Assembly: GCA_963745975.1 (NCBI GenBank)
Contig: CAVUZJ010000005.1
Span: forward strand, 558,001-622,000
Length of the DNA: 64,000 nucleotides
Reading direction: 5' to 3'
DNA from: JAKAWQ01 sp963745975
Lineage (GTDB): Bacteria > Pseudomonadota > Alphaproteobacteria > Acetobacterales > Acetobacteraceae
Position 1 is the stretch's first letter; every line of letters starts with the position of its first letter. The position numbers were made by a program, and so were the translations under genes. Positions 46,111-54,117 of the stretch are shown here, in pieces. Below the pieces are notes generated by a model. It had not been told where the DNA came from. It was given only the letters and a program-made list of their open reading frames with translations, and did not search any database.

Positions 46111-47454
46111 TCAGAACCACTCCGGCATTAGCTCGTCAGCCCAGAGATCGGCGAGCGCCTGGCGCGGGCGGATGAGCGCCCAGCGCTCGCCCTCGACCAT
46201 CGCCTCGGCGGCGCGCGGCCGGGCGTTGTACGCGGAGGCCATCACGCTTCCGTAGGCGCCGGCGTCGAGGATCGCCACGCGCGCGCCGGGGGCGAGCGGC
46301 GGCAGGGCGCGGGCCCGGGCGAATGTGTCCGCGCTCTCGCAGACCGGGCCGACGATATCGACGGCCTCTGCTTCCAACGCGGCCGAGGCGGCGGCGAGCG
46401 GGACGATTCCATGCCAGGCGTCGTAGAGGGCGGGACGGATCAGATCATTCATCCCGGCATCGAGCACGACGAAGGGGCGCTCCGGGCCGGGCTTGACGCG
46501 GACCACGGTGGCGAGCAGCAGCCCCGCGGGCGCGAGGAGCCAGCGGCCCGGCTCGAGGACGAGATCGAGATCGAGGCCGCGGAAGGCGCCGGCGAGCGCG
46601 CCGGCGAGCGCGTCGGGGGTGGGCGCGGGCTCGTTGCGGTAGGCAACGCCGAGGCCGCCGCCGCAATCGACGCGCGGGACCGGATGGCCGGCGGCGCGGA
46701 GCTCGCGGACGAGCCGGGCAAGGACGGCAAAACTCTCGCGGAAGGGGGCGAGCGAGAGGATCTGGCTGCCGATGTGAACCGCCAAACCCACCGGGGCGAT
46801 TCCGGGGAGTGCCACGGCCTCTTCATAGAGCGCGGGAATCTCGGCCGCCGGGATGCCGAATTTGTTCTGGGCGAGGCCGGTTGTGATCTTGGCATGCGTG
46901 CGCGCGTCGACGTCCGGGTTGACGCGGAGCGCCACCGGCGCGGTGCGGCCGAGGTGCTGCGCTACGCGTGCGAGCGCGCGCAGCTCATCGGCGCTCTCGA
47001 CATTGATCTGGCCGATGCCGGAGGCGAGCGCATGCGCCAGCTCCTCCTCCGTCTTGCCGACGCCGGAGAAGACGATGCGCTCGGGAGGAATCCCGGCGGC
47101 AAGCGCGCGGGAAAGCTCGCCCTGGCTCACGACGTCGGCGCCGGCGCCGAGGCGGCCGAGAAGGCCGAGCACGGCGAGATGGTCGTTCGCCTTGACCGCG
47201 TAGTGGATGTGCGCGGCAAGCCCGGCGCTTCCCAGGGCGGAGACGAGCGCGGAAACGAGCGCCGAATAGCGGGCGCGGATCGTCGATGCCGAATAGACGT
47301 AGGTGGGCGTGCCGAGTGCCGCGGCGATGGCGGCGAGCGGCACCCCTTCAAGGACGAGCCCGTCGATCGCGCTCCGCGAGAGGAAGGGGCGCGCGGCGAT
47401 CAGTTCCGCCAGTGTGGGATCGGTGGCGGCGTCTGGGGGAAGGGAGCCGTGCAT
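46111..47454 (-). CDS. lysA: Diaminopimelate decarboxylase
   Basis: A 447-residue PLP enzyme catalysing the last step of lysine synthesis. HYAVKAN holds the PLP lysine (Lys88). HIGSQI, CGGGLGVAYRNE (phosphate-binding glycines) and GPVCESADTFA (the Cys-Glu pair from the partner subunit) are all present, as is GAYGSVMASAYN near the end. Length and start are typical. The gap to the DUF4175 gene is 67 bases. Confidence 0.96.
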   Translation of the reverse strand: MHGSLPPDAATDPTLAELIAARPFLSRSAIDGLVLEGVPLAAIAAALGTPTYVYSASTIRARYSALVSALVSALGSAGLAAHIHYAVKANDHLAVLGLLGRLGAGADVVSQGELSRALAAGIPPERIVFSGVGKTEEELAHALASGIGQINVESADELRALARVAQHLGRTAPVALRVNPDVDARTHAKITTGLAQNKFGIPAAEIPALYEEAVALPGIAPVGLAVHIGSQILSLAPFRESFAVLARLVRELRAAGHPVPRVDCGGGLGVAYRNEPAPTPDALAGALAGAFRGLDLDLVLEPGRWLLAPAGLLLATVVRVKPGPERPFVVLDAGMNDLIRPALYDAWHGIVPLAAASAALEAEAVDIVGPVCESADTFARARALPPLAPGARVAILDAGAYGSVMASAYNARPRAAEAMVEGERWALIRPRQALADLWADELMPEWF

Positions 47455-47550
47455 GGGGGCTTCGGTCTTGTTGATCGGCCTCTCTAGCGCGTGCTATCGA
47501 GAGGCGTCGAGGACCACCATCCGCGCAAGGGCGCGGAGAAGGAGGGTGCG

Positions 47551-47661
47551 ATGATCAAGGGAATTTTCCTGGCCTTGGCCGTTCTGGCCGCCGTCGGCGG
47601 AGTCGCTTCGGTGCTGAGCCACCCCGCTTCGGCCTGTTCTTACGTCCACCACAGCACCTGA
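47551..47661 (+). CDS. 36-residue exported peptide
   Basis: A very short gene: ATG 47551, TGA 47659-47661. It is preceded by GAAGGAGGGTGCG, one of the strongest ribosome sites in the window. MIKGIFLALAVLAAVGGVASV forms a signal peptide or membrane anchor, with likely cleavage near ASA, leaving CSYVHHST, a tail with one Cys and two His. I do not recognise it. The Cys/His tail could bind a metal, but that is only a thought. It lies divergent from lysA. Confidence 0.5.
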   Translation: MIKGIFLALAVLAAVGGVASVLSHPASACSYVHHST

Positions 47662-47829
47662 CGGTCGCGCGGGCTGAGGGGCGCCGGCGCCTCGGCCCCG
47701 GGGCGCGGCGTGGCGCGTCCGCGCCAATGTTGCATTTTATCACAATCGGCAATGCGCGGCTGCTGCGGCCCGGGGCTAGAAACGCGCCCCTTGCGTAGCA
47801 TTTCAGGCGGCAAAAGCAGGGATTGGAGC

Positions 47830-48405
47830 ATGTCCGTTGGCGTCGTGACGCCCGAGAGGGGAAAAGCGCCGAGTCCGCCGCAAGGCCGGGCGCGGCCGCG
47901 TTTGCGGCTTGCCCTCGCCTTGCCGTTGCTGGCGCCTCTGGCGCTCGGCGCCTGTGCGCCGCCGCCGCCGACCGGCCCGACCGTGAGCGTGATGCCCGGG
48001 CCGGGAAAGACCTTTGCCGCCTTCCAGCAGGACGACGCGGTCTGCCGGAACTTTGCCTCGGCGCGGACGGGCGGCGCCTCGCCGGCGGTGGCGGGCGCGC
48101 AAAGCGGCCTCGCCAGCGCCGCCGTCGGCACCGGGCTCGGCGCCGCCGCCGGTGCCGCGCTCGGCTCGGTGAGCGGCCAGGCGGGCGCCGGGGCCGCGAT
48201 CGGCGCCGCGAGCGGCCTCCTCTTCGGCAGCCTCTTCGGGCTGCAGAACTCGGCCGCCGCGGCCGGAAGCGTGCAGAGCGCCTACAATATGGCCTACGCG
48301 CAGTGCATGGCGGCAGAGGGAAACCGCGTCCCGCCGCCCGCCTATCCGGGCTACTACGCCTACGGCCCCTATCCCGCGTACGGGGGATACTACGTCCAAC
48401 CTTGA
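47830..48405 (+). CDS. Glycine-zipper lipoprotein
   Basis: A 191-residue predicted lipoprotein. The signal (LALALPLLAPLALGAC) ends at Cys near residue 42 after a positively charged lead. Residues 95-140 are a glycine-zipper region (GLGAAAGAALGSVSGQAGAGAAIGAASG), the pattern of membrane-spanning or oligomerising Gly-zipper domains. The C-terminus is Tyr/Pro/Gly-rich (PGYYAYGPYPAYGG). The ATG at 47830 has only a modest ribosome site. Function unknown. A hairpin follows the stop. Confidence 0.65.
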   Translation: MSVGVVTPERGKAPSPPQGRARPRLRLALALPLLAPLALGACAPPPPTGPTVSVMPGPGKTFAAFQQDDAVCRNFASARTGGASPAVAGAQSGLASAAVGTGLGAAAGAALGSVSGQAGAGAAIGAASGLLFGSLFGLQNSAAAAGSVQSAYNMAYAQCMAAEGNRVPPPAYPGYYAYGPYPAYGGYYVQP

Positions 48406-48424
48406 AGCCCCGGACGCCGCGCCA

Positions 48425-48477
48425 GAGCGGTTTGCGTTCGCCTCCGCTCACGCGAACCGCTCCAGGCTTTTGTTTTC
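48425..48477 (+). terminator. Terminator hairpin after the glycine-zipper lipoprotein gene
   Basis: GAGCGGTTTGCGT (48425-48437) pairs with ACGCGAACCGCTC (48450-48462) with one mismatch, followed by the T-rich CTTTTGTTTTC. It sits between convergent genes. Confidence 0.65.
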
Positions 48478-48523
48478 TCGCGTGATTCACCCCTTCGGTT
48501 CACCCACCTTCGGCGATTACGCT

Positions 48524-48706
48524 CTACTCCGTGGGATAGATTTTCGGATAGTTGATCTCGTTGGCGGGTCCGGGCGGCGAGGGCGGGCCGCGCTTGCCGC
48601 AGGCCGCAAGCAACGGCAGCAGGAACGCCAGCACCAGGAGGGCCGCGATCGTCGCGCGGCCAGGCGCGATGGGGTGCTGCTTTTTGCTTCCATCGAGGAA
48701 CGGCAT
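48524..48706 (-). CDS. LptM-like small lipoprotein
   Basis: A 60-residue lipoprotein. ATIAALLVLAFLLPLLAAC ends in the lipobox with Cys36, followed by GKRGPPSPPGP, the C-G-x-K/R-G-P signature of the LptM/YifL family, which helps mature the LPS transport pore LptD in enterobacteria. In alphaproteobacteria this gene usually lies between argH and lysA (recall). Here argH is missing and lysA lies 1.1 kb further on, past two unrelated genes on the other strand. Confidence 0.7.
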   Translation of the reverse strand: MPFLDGSKKQHPIAPGRATIAALLVLAFLLPLLAACGKRGPPSPPGPANEINYPKIYPTE

Positions 48707-48738
48707 CGGAAATTGCCTAGCACGGCGGCGGCCACGGG

Positions 48739-49122
48739 TCACGGCCAGCCGCTCGTGCGGTTCCTCTCCTGGGCGGGCGAGAGCTGGTACGGCCCGTCCG
48801 CCACCTGCGGCGGCGGATCGATGAAGACCTGCGGATCGGTCCAGCAATCGATCCAGCCGAGGGTGCGGGTGCAATAGGGAAGCGCCGGCGGCTCGGGTTC
48901 CGGCGGCTTGCAGTAGCCATGGCCCTGATCGAGATAGACGATCGAGCAGTCCCGGTCGGCGGCGAACGACCAGATGACGTCGAAAAGCGTGCGGTGCAGC
49001 GCCATGATGCTGGCAAGATTGAACCCCGCGAAGGCGCCGACCGGCACCGTCCACGAGACGCCGCAGGCGGCCAGGGACAAAAGGAGCGGCAAAAGCAGGG
49101 CGACCGGCAGGAGGCGGCGCAT
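48739..49122 (-). CDS. Hypothetical lipoprotein, Cys/Trp-containing
   Basis: A 127-residue predicted lipoprotein: MRRLLPVALLLPLLLSLAAC with the lipobox Cys at 20, then a hydrophobic stretch. The second half has YLDQGHGYC, PPALPYCTRTLGWIDCW and PQVFIDPP, holding four cysteines that could form two disulfides. The ATG at 49122 is favoured by GGGAGGA nine bases upstream over the ATG three codons earlier. Family not recognised. It sits 32 bases upstream of the LptM-like gene on the same strand, so they may be co-transcribed. Confidence 0.6.
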   Translation of the reverse strand: MRRLLPVALLLPLLLSLAACGVSWTVPVGAFAGFNLASIMALHRTLFDVIWSFAADRDCSIVYLDQGHGYCKPPEPEPPALPYCTRTLGWIDCWTDPQVFIDPPPQVADGPYQLSPAQERNRTSGWP

Positions 49123-49264
49123 GGCGCCCATTCCTCCCAGGAAGGGATGAACGGAGGGTTCTGCCCGATCGGGGCCGCGGGGACCGCGCCTGATCCCGTA
49201 GGGAATTCCCCTCTCTCGGGATCGGCTTTATGGTCCCGCGCCCGCCTCGGGCGAGGGGAGTGAC

Positions 49265-49939
49265 TTGGCCGATATCTTCGAGGAAGTCGAAGCGGATCTG
49301 CGCGCCGAGCGCATGCGCGCGCTGGCGCTGCGCTACGGCAAGTTCGCGGCCGCGGCGGCCGTTGCCGTCGTGGTCGGGGTTGCGGCGTGGCAGGGGATGG
49401 CGTGGCTGCAGGCGCGCCGGCAGAGAACCGTGGCCATGGCCTACTTCGCGGCCGCGCAGGAGGCGGTGACCTCCACCCCCGCCGGATCGGGCAACGCCAA
49501 GGCGGAGGCGGATTTCGCGCGCCTGGCCGGGAACAACACGCCGGCCGGCTATCGCACGCTGGCGCGGCTGCGCGCCGCGGCGCTCGCAGCCGATGCCGGG
49601 CAGACGAAGCTCGCGGTTACCCTCTGGCAGGAAGTGGTGAACGATCCGGAGGCCGACCCGCTGCTGGCGGGCCTGGCGCGACTGCTTTCGGTGACCCATC
49701 GGATCGACGGGGTGAAGACCCGAGCCGAGGCGAAGCCGCTCGAGGCGGAGCTTCAGCCGCTGCTCGCCGCCGGCAACCCATGGCGGCCGATGGCGGAGGA
49801 GGCCGAGTCGCTGATCGAGATGGCGCGCGGCGATAGAAAGGCGGCGGAAAAGACCCTCACGGATCTCAGCGGCGATCCGAGCGCGCCGCAGGGAGTGCGC
49901 GGCCGCGCGGCGGCGCTTTTGGCGCGCCTTTCTGAATGA
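49265..49939 (+). CDS. YfgM-like tetratricopeptide membrane protein
   Basis: A 224-residue inner-membrane protein of the YfgM/DUF2133 type. It has a cytosolic tail of about 26 residues (ADIFEEVEADLRAERMRALA), one transmembrane helix (AAAAAVAVVVGVAAWQGMAWL, residues 29-49) and a periplasmic helical TPR-like domain. YfgM works with the PpiD/SecYEG periplasmic chaperone network in E. coli. A TTG start at 49265 follows GAGGGGAG. It overlaps bamB by four bases (ATGA); the yfgM-bamB-der order is conserved widely, which supports the call. Confidence 0.85.
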   Translation: MADIFEEVEADLRAERMRALALRYGKFAAAAAVAVVVGVAAWQGMAWLQARRQRTVAMAYFAAAQEAVTSTPAGSGNAKAEADFARLAGNNTPAGYRTLARLRAAALAADAGQTKLAVTLWQEVVNDPEADPLLAGLARLLSVTHRIDGVKTRAEAKPLEAELQPLLAAGNPWRPMAEEAESLIEMARGDRKAAEKTLTDLSGDPSAPQGVRGRAAALLARLSE

Positions 49940-51288
49940 GCCACGAGGCATCGCGCCGGGCCGGCGGCCTCCGCGGCCGCGCGCTCACGCGGCGGGCCGC
50001 GCTGCTGGCGCCGCTCGCTCTCGCCGGCTGCGGCGACTGGTTCGGCGCGACGAAAACGCCGCTGCCGGGCAAGCGGCTCGACGTGCTGCCGCCCGTGCGC
50101 AATCTCACCGTGGACACCGCCAACACCAGCCCGATCGTCCTGCCGCCGCCGCTTCTCAACCCGGATTGGCCGCAGGTCGGGGGCAATCCGCAGCACCATA
50201 TGGGCCCCCTCGCCGCGGGCACGGCGCTCAAGCTCATCTGGCGCGCCTCGATCGGCGAAGGGGCAAGCTACCGCCGCCAGCTCACCGCCCAGCCGATCGT
50301 CGCCGGCGGCAACGTCTTCACGATGGATGCCGCGGGCGTGGTGTGCGCCTTCCGCCTCGCCGACGGCTCCCGGCTCTGGCGCTTCAACACCAAGGCAAAG
50401 AAGGACCGCAGCCAGGAGCTGGGCGGCGGGATCTCCTTCGACCATGGCGTGCTCTACGCCGCGACCGGGCGGGCGGAGGTGGTGGCGATCGACGCGGCGC
50501 GAGGCGTGCCTCGCTGGCGCCAGACCATCGGCGCGCCGGCGCGTGCGGCGCCGACGGTCTCGGGCGGCAAGCTCTACGTGCCGACGATCGCGGCCCAGCT
50601 GCTCGCGCTCGACGCCGCCGGCGGCAAGCAGATCTGGTCCTACCAGGGGCGGGCCGCCCTCGTCGGCCTGCTCGGCGAGCCCTCGCCCGCGATCGGCAAC
50701 GGGCTGGTGATCGCGGGCTTCGCCTCGGGCGAACTCACTGCGCTTTCCCTCGACACCGGCGCGGTGCAATGGTCCGACAACCTGGGCGCGGTGCTCGGGG
50801 CCGGGAGCCCGGCGGATCTCTCGGCGGTGCACGCACTGCCCGTCGTCGATGGGTCGGAGGTCTACGCCATCAGCATGGGCCAGGTCCTGGTGGCCGAGGA
50901 CATCCACTCGGGCCGGCGGGTCTTCTATCTCGACGTGGCCGGGAGCGAGACCCCGTCGGTCGCCGGCGACTGGGTCTTCGTGCTCACCGCCGACCAGCGC
51001 CTGGCGGCGATCCAGCGCGAGGTGGGACTGGTTCGCTGGATCACGGTGATGCCCCTCTTCACCAACCCCAAGCACGAGCGCGGGCCGATCCTGTGGCACG
51101 GGCCGCTGCTGGCGGGAGGGCGGCTGCTGCTCGCCGGCGAGAACGGCGAGCTCGCCGCGGTGGCGCCCGAAACCGGGAAGATCCTCGATCGCGCGCGGCT
51201 GCCCGGTCCGGCGGCGCAGGCGCCGACCGTCGCGGACGGAACCGTGCTGGTGCTGCTCCGCGACGGCACGCTCACCGCGTGGCGCTGA
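49936..51288 (+). CDS. bamB: Outer-membrane protein assembly factor BamB (PQQ-like beta-propeller lipoprotein)
   Basis: A 450-residue lipoprotein of the BAM complex. The lipobox LALAGC gives Cys32 after an Arg-rich lead. Seven to eight PQQ-type blades follow, with recurrent WR/LWR-type ends and AxDxxxG turns, for example VFTMDAAGVVCAFRLADGSRLWRF, LYAATGRAEVVAIDAARG and LYVPTIAAQLLALDAAGGKQIW. It is longer than enterobacterial BamB mainly at the N-terminus. ATGA overlap with the YfgM-like gene; der follows. Confidence 0.92.
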   Translation: MSHEASRRAGGLRGRALTRRAALLAPLALAGCGDWFGATKTPLPGKRLDVLPPVRNLTVDTANTSPIVLPPPLLNPDWPQVGGNPQHHMGPLAAGTALKLIWRASIGEGASYRRQLTAQPIVAGGNVFTMDAAGVVCAFRLADGSRLWRFNTKAKKDRSQELGGGISFDHGVLYAATGRAEVVAIDAARGVPRWRQTIGAPARAAPTVSGGKLYVPTIAAQLLALDAAGGKQIWSYQGRAALVGLLGEPSPAIGNGLVIAGFASGELTALSLDTGAVQWSDNLGAVLGAGSPADLSAVHALPVVDGSEVYAISMGQVLVAEDIHSGRRVFYLDVAGSETPSVAGDWVFVLTADQRLAAIQREVGLVRWITVMPLFTNPKHERGPILWHGPLLAGGRLLLAGENGELAAVAPETGKILDRARLPGPAAQAPTVADGTVLVLLRDGTLTAWR

Positions 51289-51301
51289 CGTGTCGGGCGC
51301 G

Positions 51302-52636
51302 ATGCTTCCCCGGGTGGTGATCGCCGGCCGCGCGAATGTCGGCAAGTCGAGCCTATTTAACCGGCTCGCCGGGCGCCGGCTGGCGCTCGTCGGCGACGCT
51401 CCGGGCATGACGCGGGACGCGCGCGAATCCGAGGCGCGGCTCGCCGGGCGGGCCGTGCTGCTGGTCGATACCGCCGGGCTCGAGGAGGCGCCGGCGGGTT
51501 CGCTCGGCGGGCGGATGCTGGCGCACGCCGAGGCGGCGATGCGGCGGGCCGAGCTCGTGCTCTTCGTGGTCGATGCGCGGGCCGGCGTGCTGCCGCGCGA
51601 CCTCGAGCTCGCGCAACGGCTGCGCAAGCTGGGCCGGCCGGTGATGCCGGTGATCAACAAGGCGGAAGGCAGAGGGGCGGCTGGCGCGGCCGAAGGCTGG
51701 ACGCTGGGCTTCGGCGAGCCGCTCGCCGTCTCGGCCGCACATGGCGAAGGCATCGACGCACTGGCCGCGGCGATCGCGGCACGGCTCGCGCCGGCGGGCG
51801 AGGTGCGCGAGGCCGAGGAGCGGGCGCTCCGGCTCGCCATCGTCGGACGGCCGAACGCCGGCAAATCCACCCTGATCAACCGGCTGATCGGCGAGGACCG
51901 GCTGGTCACGGGTCCGGAACCCGGCATCACGCGCGACGCCCTGGCGCTGCCCTTCACCGCCGCCGACGGCACGCTCTTCGCGCTGATCGACACCGCCGGC
52001 CTGCGCCGCCGCGCCCGCGTCTCGGCCGGCGCCGAAACGCTCGCCGCCGGCGCCGCGATCGCCGCGCTGAAACGCGCCGAGGTCGTGGCGCTGACTGTCG
52101 ATGCGACGGCCGGCATCCATGAGCAGGACCTCGAGATCGGCCGGCTGATCGCCGAGGAAGGACGCGCCGCCGTCCTCGTGCTCACCAAATGGGACGCGGT
52201 GAAGGCGCGCGTCACCGTGCAGCGGGCGATCGAGGAACGGCTCGCACGCAGCCTGCCGCAACTGAAGGGGATGGCCGTGCTGCCGCTCTCCGCCCTGACC
52301 GGCGCCGGCATGACCGCGTTCCTGCCGGCGGTGACGGAGGCGTCCGAGGTGTGGAACCGACGCATCCCGACCGCCAGCCTCAACCGCTGGCTCGCCACCG
52401 CGCTCGCCCGCCACCCGCCGCCCCTGGTCGGCGGCAAACGCGTCAAGCTCCGCTATATCACCGAAGCCAAGGCACGACCGCCAAGCTTCGTCGTGTTCGG
52501 CAGCCGCGCCGACGCAACACCGGAGGAATACCGCCGCTACCTCGCGAACGGACTGCGCGAAAGCTTCGCCCTGCCGGGCACACCCATCCGACTCTCCTTC
52601 CGCAGCGCCGAGAACCCGTTCGCCCCGGCGGAGTAA
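51302..52636 (+). CDS. der: Ribosome assembly GTPase Der (EngA)
   Basis: A 444-residue essential GTPase with two G domains for 50S ribosome maturation. G1 of the first domain reads GRANVGKSS (residues 9-17), with Ala where most Der have Pro, then DTAGL and NKAEG. The second domain has GRPNAGKST, DTAGLRRR and TKWD. A KH-like C-terminal domain closes it, including HPPPLVGGKRVKLRYITEAKARPPSFVVF. The ATG at 51302 is taken; GTG at 51290, one base after the bamB stop, would add four residues and may be the coupled start. Confidence 0.95.
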   Translation: MLPRVVIAGRANVGKSSLFNRLAGRRLALVGDAPGMTRDARESEARLAGRAVLLVDTAGLEEAPAGSLGGRMLAHAEAAMRRAELVLFVVDARAGVLPRDLELAQRLRKLGRPVMPVINKAEGRGAAGAAEGWTLGFGEPLAVSAAHGEGIDALAAAIAARLAPAGEVREAEERALRLAIVGRPNAGKSTLINRLIGEDRLVTGPEPGITRDALALPFTAADGTLFALIDTAGLRRRARVSAGAETLAAGAAIAALKRAEVVALTVDATAGIHEQDLEIGRLIAEEGRAAVLVLTKWDAVKARVTVQRAIEERLARSLPQLKGMAVLPLSALTGAGMTAFLPAVTEASEVWNRRIPTASLNRWLATALARHPPPLVGGKRVKLRYITEAKARPPSFVVFGSRADATPEEYRRYLANGLRESFALPGTPIRLSFRSAENPFAPAE

Positions 52637-52638
52637 GT

Positions 52639-52840
52639 AAGACCAGGGGACGCTGTCCCCTGGACCCCTGCCAGGGTCTGGGACCCTGGACCCCATTCGC
52701 TTGGCAGGCGCTGAGGGAGCGGTTTGGTCGCTTGCGCGTCGCGCAAGCGACCAAACCGCTCCCTCAGCGCCTGCCAAAACGAAAGGGTTCCAAGGGCTCA
52801 GCCCTTGGCGGGGTTCCAAGGGGCAGAGCCCCTTGGTCTT
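52639..52840. repeat. Modular hairpin repeat, long form with a palindrome insert
   Basis: Outer ends AAGACCA / TTGGTCTT are near-inverted. Order: hairpin CCAGGGGAC-GCT-GTCCCCTGG (52643-52663), hairpin CCAGGGTC-TGG-GACCCTGG (52671-52689), the 77-base palindrome (52701-52777), hairpin CCAAGGGC-TCA-GCCCTTGG (52790-52808) and hairpin CCAAGGGGC-AGA-GCCCCTTGG (52816-52836). Compared with 38472-38562, everything between the second and last hairpins is extra. It starts three bases after der's stop codon and fills the gap before the ABC transporter operon. Confidence 0.8.
52701..52777. repeat. Perfect 38-bp inverted repeat with 1-base spacer
   Basis: The left arm 52701-52738 is the exact reverse complement of the right arm 52740-52777, with a single T at 52739. 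The arms begin TTGGCAGGCG and meet at CTTGCGCG. Flanks TTCG and CGAA extend it imperfectly. No gene-like composition. It could extrude as a cruciform or form a very long RNA hairpin in read-through transcripts. Confidence 0.95.
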
Positions 52841-52903
52841 GCTACGTCGCGGCGGATGCGCCGATGATGGGTGCAACAGTGTGTGCAGTGGGGGCGGGTG
52901 AGC

Positions 52904-54097
52904 ATGCGGTTCGTGTATGCGGTACTATTTTCGGTGGTCGGGGCGGCCGCTGCGATGGCGGCGGGCAACACGCAGGGCATCACCGCGACGACGATCAAGA
53001 TCGGCATGATCGGGCCCTATTCGGGTGTGGATTCGGCATTCGATCCGCTCGACTACGGGCCTGCGGCCTATCTCCGTTATGTTAATTCCCAGGGCGGCGT
53101 GAACGGGCGGAAGTTCGACATCGTTTTCGCCGACAGCGCCTGCAACGAGACGCAGGGCATCGCCGCGGCGAAGAAGCTGATCTACCAGGACAAGGTCTTC
53201 ATGATCATGGGCCAGCCGTGCAGCGGCGTGACCATGGCGATCAAGCCGATGCTGCTCGCGACCGGCGTTCCCTGGATGGGCAGCGCGGCCAACCCGCACA
53301 TCGCGATCCCGACCAGCCCGGGGATCTTCGCTGACGATTACAATGGCGAGGCCTCGGGGAATGCGATGGCCGCTTTTGCGATGAGCAAGCCCGGGGTGAC
53401 GAAGATCGCGCTCGTCATGCACAGCAACGACTGGGCGCACGGCTATTGCGATGCGTCGAGCGCGTACATCAAGAGCCATGGCGGGAGCGTGGTCGCGACG
53501 ACGATCCTCGATACGAGTGCCACGGACGCGACGGCGCAGGTGCTCAGGATCAAGGCGTCCGGCGCCCAGGCGGTGATGGGCTGTCTCTACCAGCAGGCGC
53601 TGATCGTGTTCCTGCGCGCGATGCACGAGTACGGGGAGCGTATTCCGGTGGTTGGGGCGCTCGGCGCCGATTTCGACCAGGTGGTGCACGATGTCGGCAA
53701 TATCGACACGGTGAAGCAGATCTTCTTCCAGCCCTATCAGTTCCAGGCGCCGATCGGGCAGGGGCCGCTCAAGAAATTCCACGACATCTTCGTCAAGTAC
53801 CTGACGAAGAGCGAGCTGCCGGCGAACGGCGTGCCGACCAATTTCTATTATTTCGGCGTGCCGGTGGCGATCGTCACGGTGCAGGGCTTTGAGCTGGCGG
53901 GTCCCAACCCGACGCGCGAGAGCTGGATCGCCGCTGTCGAATCGCTGAAGGACTTCCAGACCGGCGTGCTCGCCGACACCGAGACGATGAGTGCCACCGA
54001 CCATGTCGGCGTCGAGCGCATGTACGCGGTCGGGCTCGACGCGGCCGGCAAGGAGACGCTCTACGAGGCCTGGGGGAAGCCGCTCGCCGGCGAGTAG
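52904..54097 (+). CDS. Branched-chain amino-acid-type ABC transporter, substrate-binding protein
   Basis: A 397-residue periplasmic binding protein (type 1 fold, Peripla_BP_6). The signal peptide is residues 1-19 (VLFSVVGAAAAMA, cleavage before AGNTQG). GITATTIKIGMIGPYSG is the typical start of the mature protein, and VNSQGGVNGRKFDIVFADSACN matches the GGVNGR motif. The ligand is not determined: this group binds amino acids, amides or aromatic acids. First gene of a complete five-gene uptake operon; the ATG at 52904 lies downstream of the hairpin repeat, with a weak ribosome site. Confidence 0.9.
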   Translation: MRFVYAVLFSVVGAAAAMAAGNTQGITATTIKIGMIGPYSGVDSAFDPLDYGPAAYLRYVNSQGGVNGRKFDIVFADSACNETQGIAAAKKLIYQDKVFMIMGQPCSGVTMAIKPMLLATGVPWMGSAANPHIAIPTSPGIFADDYNGEASGNAMAAFAMSKPGVTKIALVMHSNDWAHGYCDASSAYIKSHGGSVVATTILDTSATDATAQVLRIKASGAQAVMGCLYQQALIVFLRAMHEYGERIPVVGALGADFDQVVHDVGNIDTVKQIFFQPYQFQAPIGQGPLKKFHDIFVKYLTKSELPANGVPTNFYYFGVPVAIVTVQGFELAGPNPTRESWIAAVESLKDFQTGVLADTETMSATDHVGVERMYAVGLDAAGKETLYEAWGKPLAGE

Positions 54098-54117
54098 GCT
54101 CCCCAAGCGTGCTTGCG

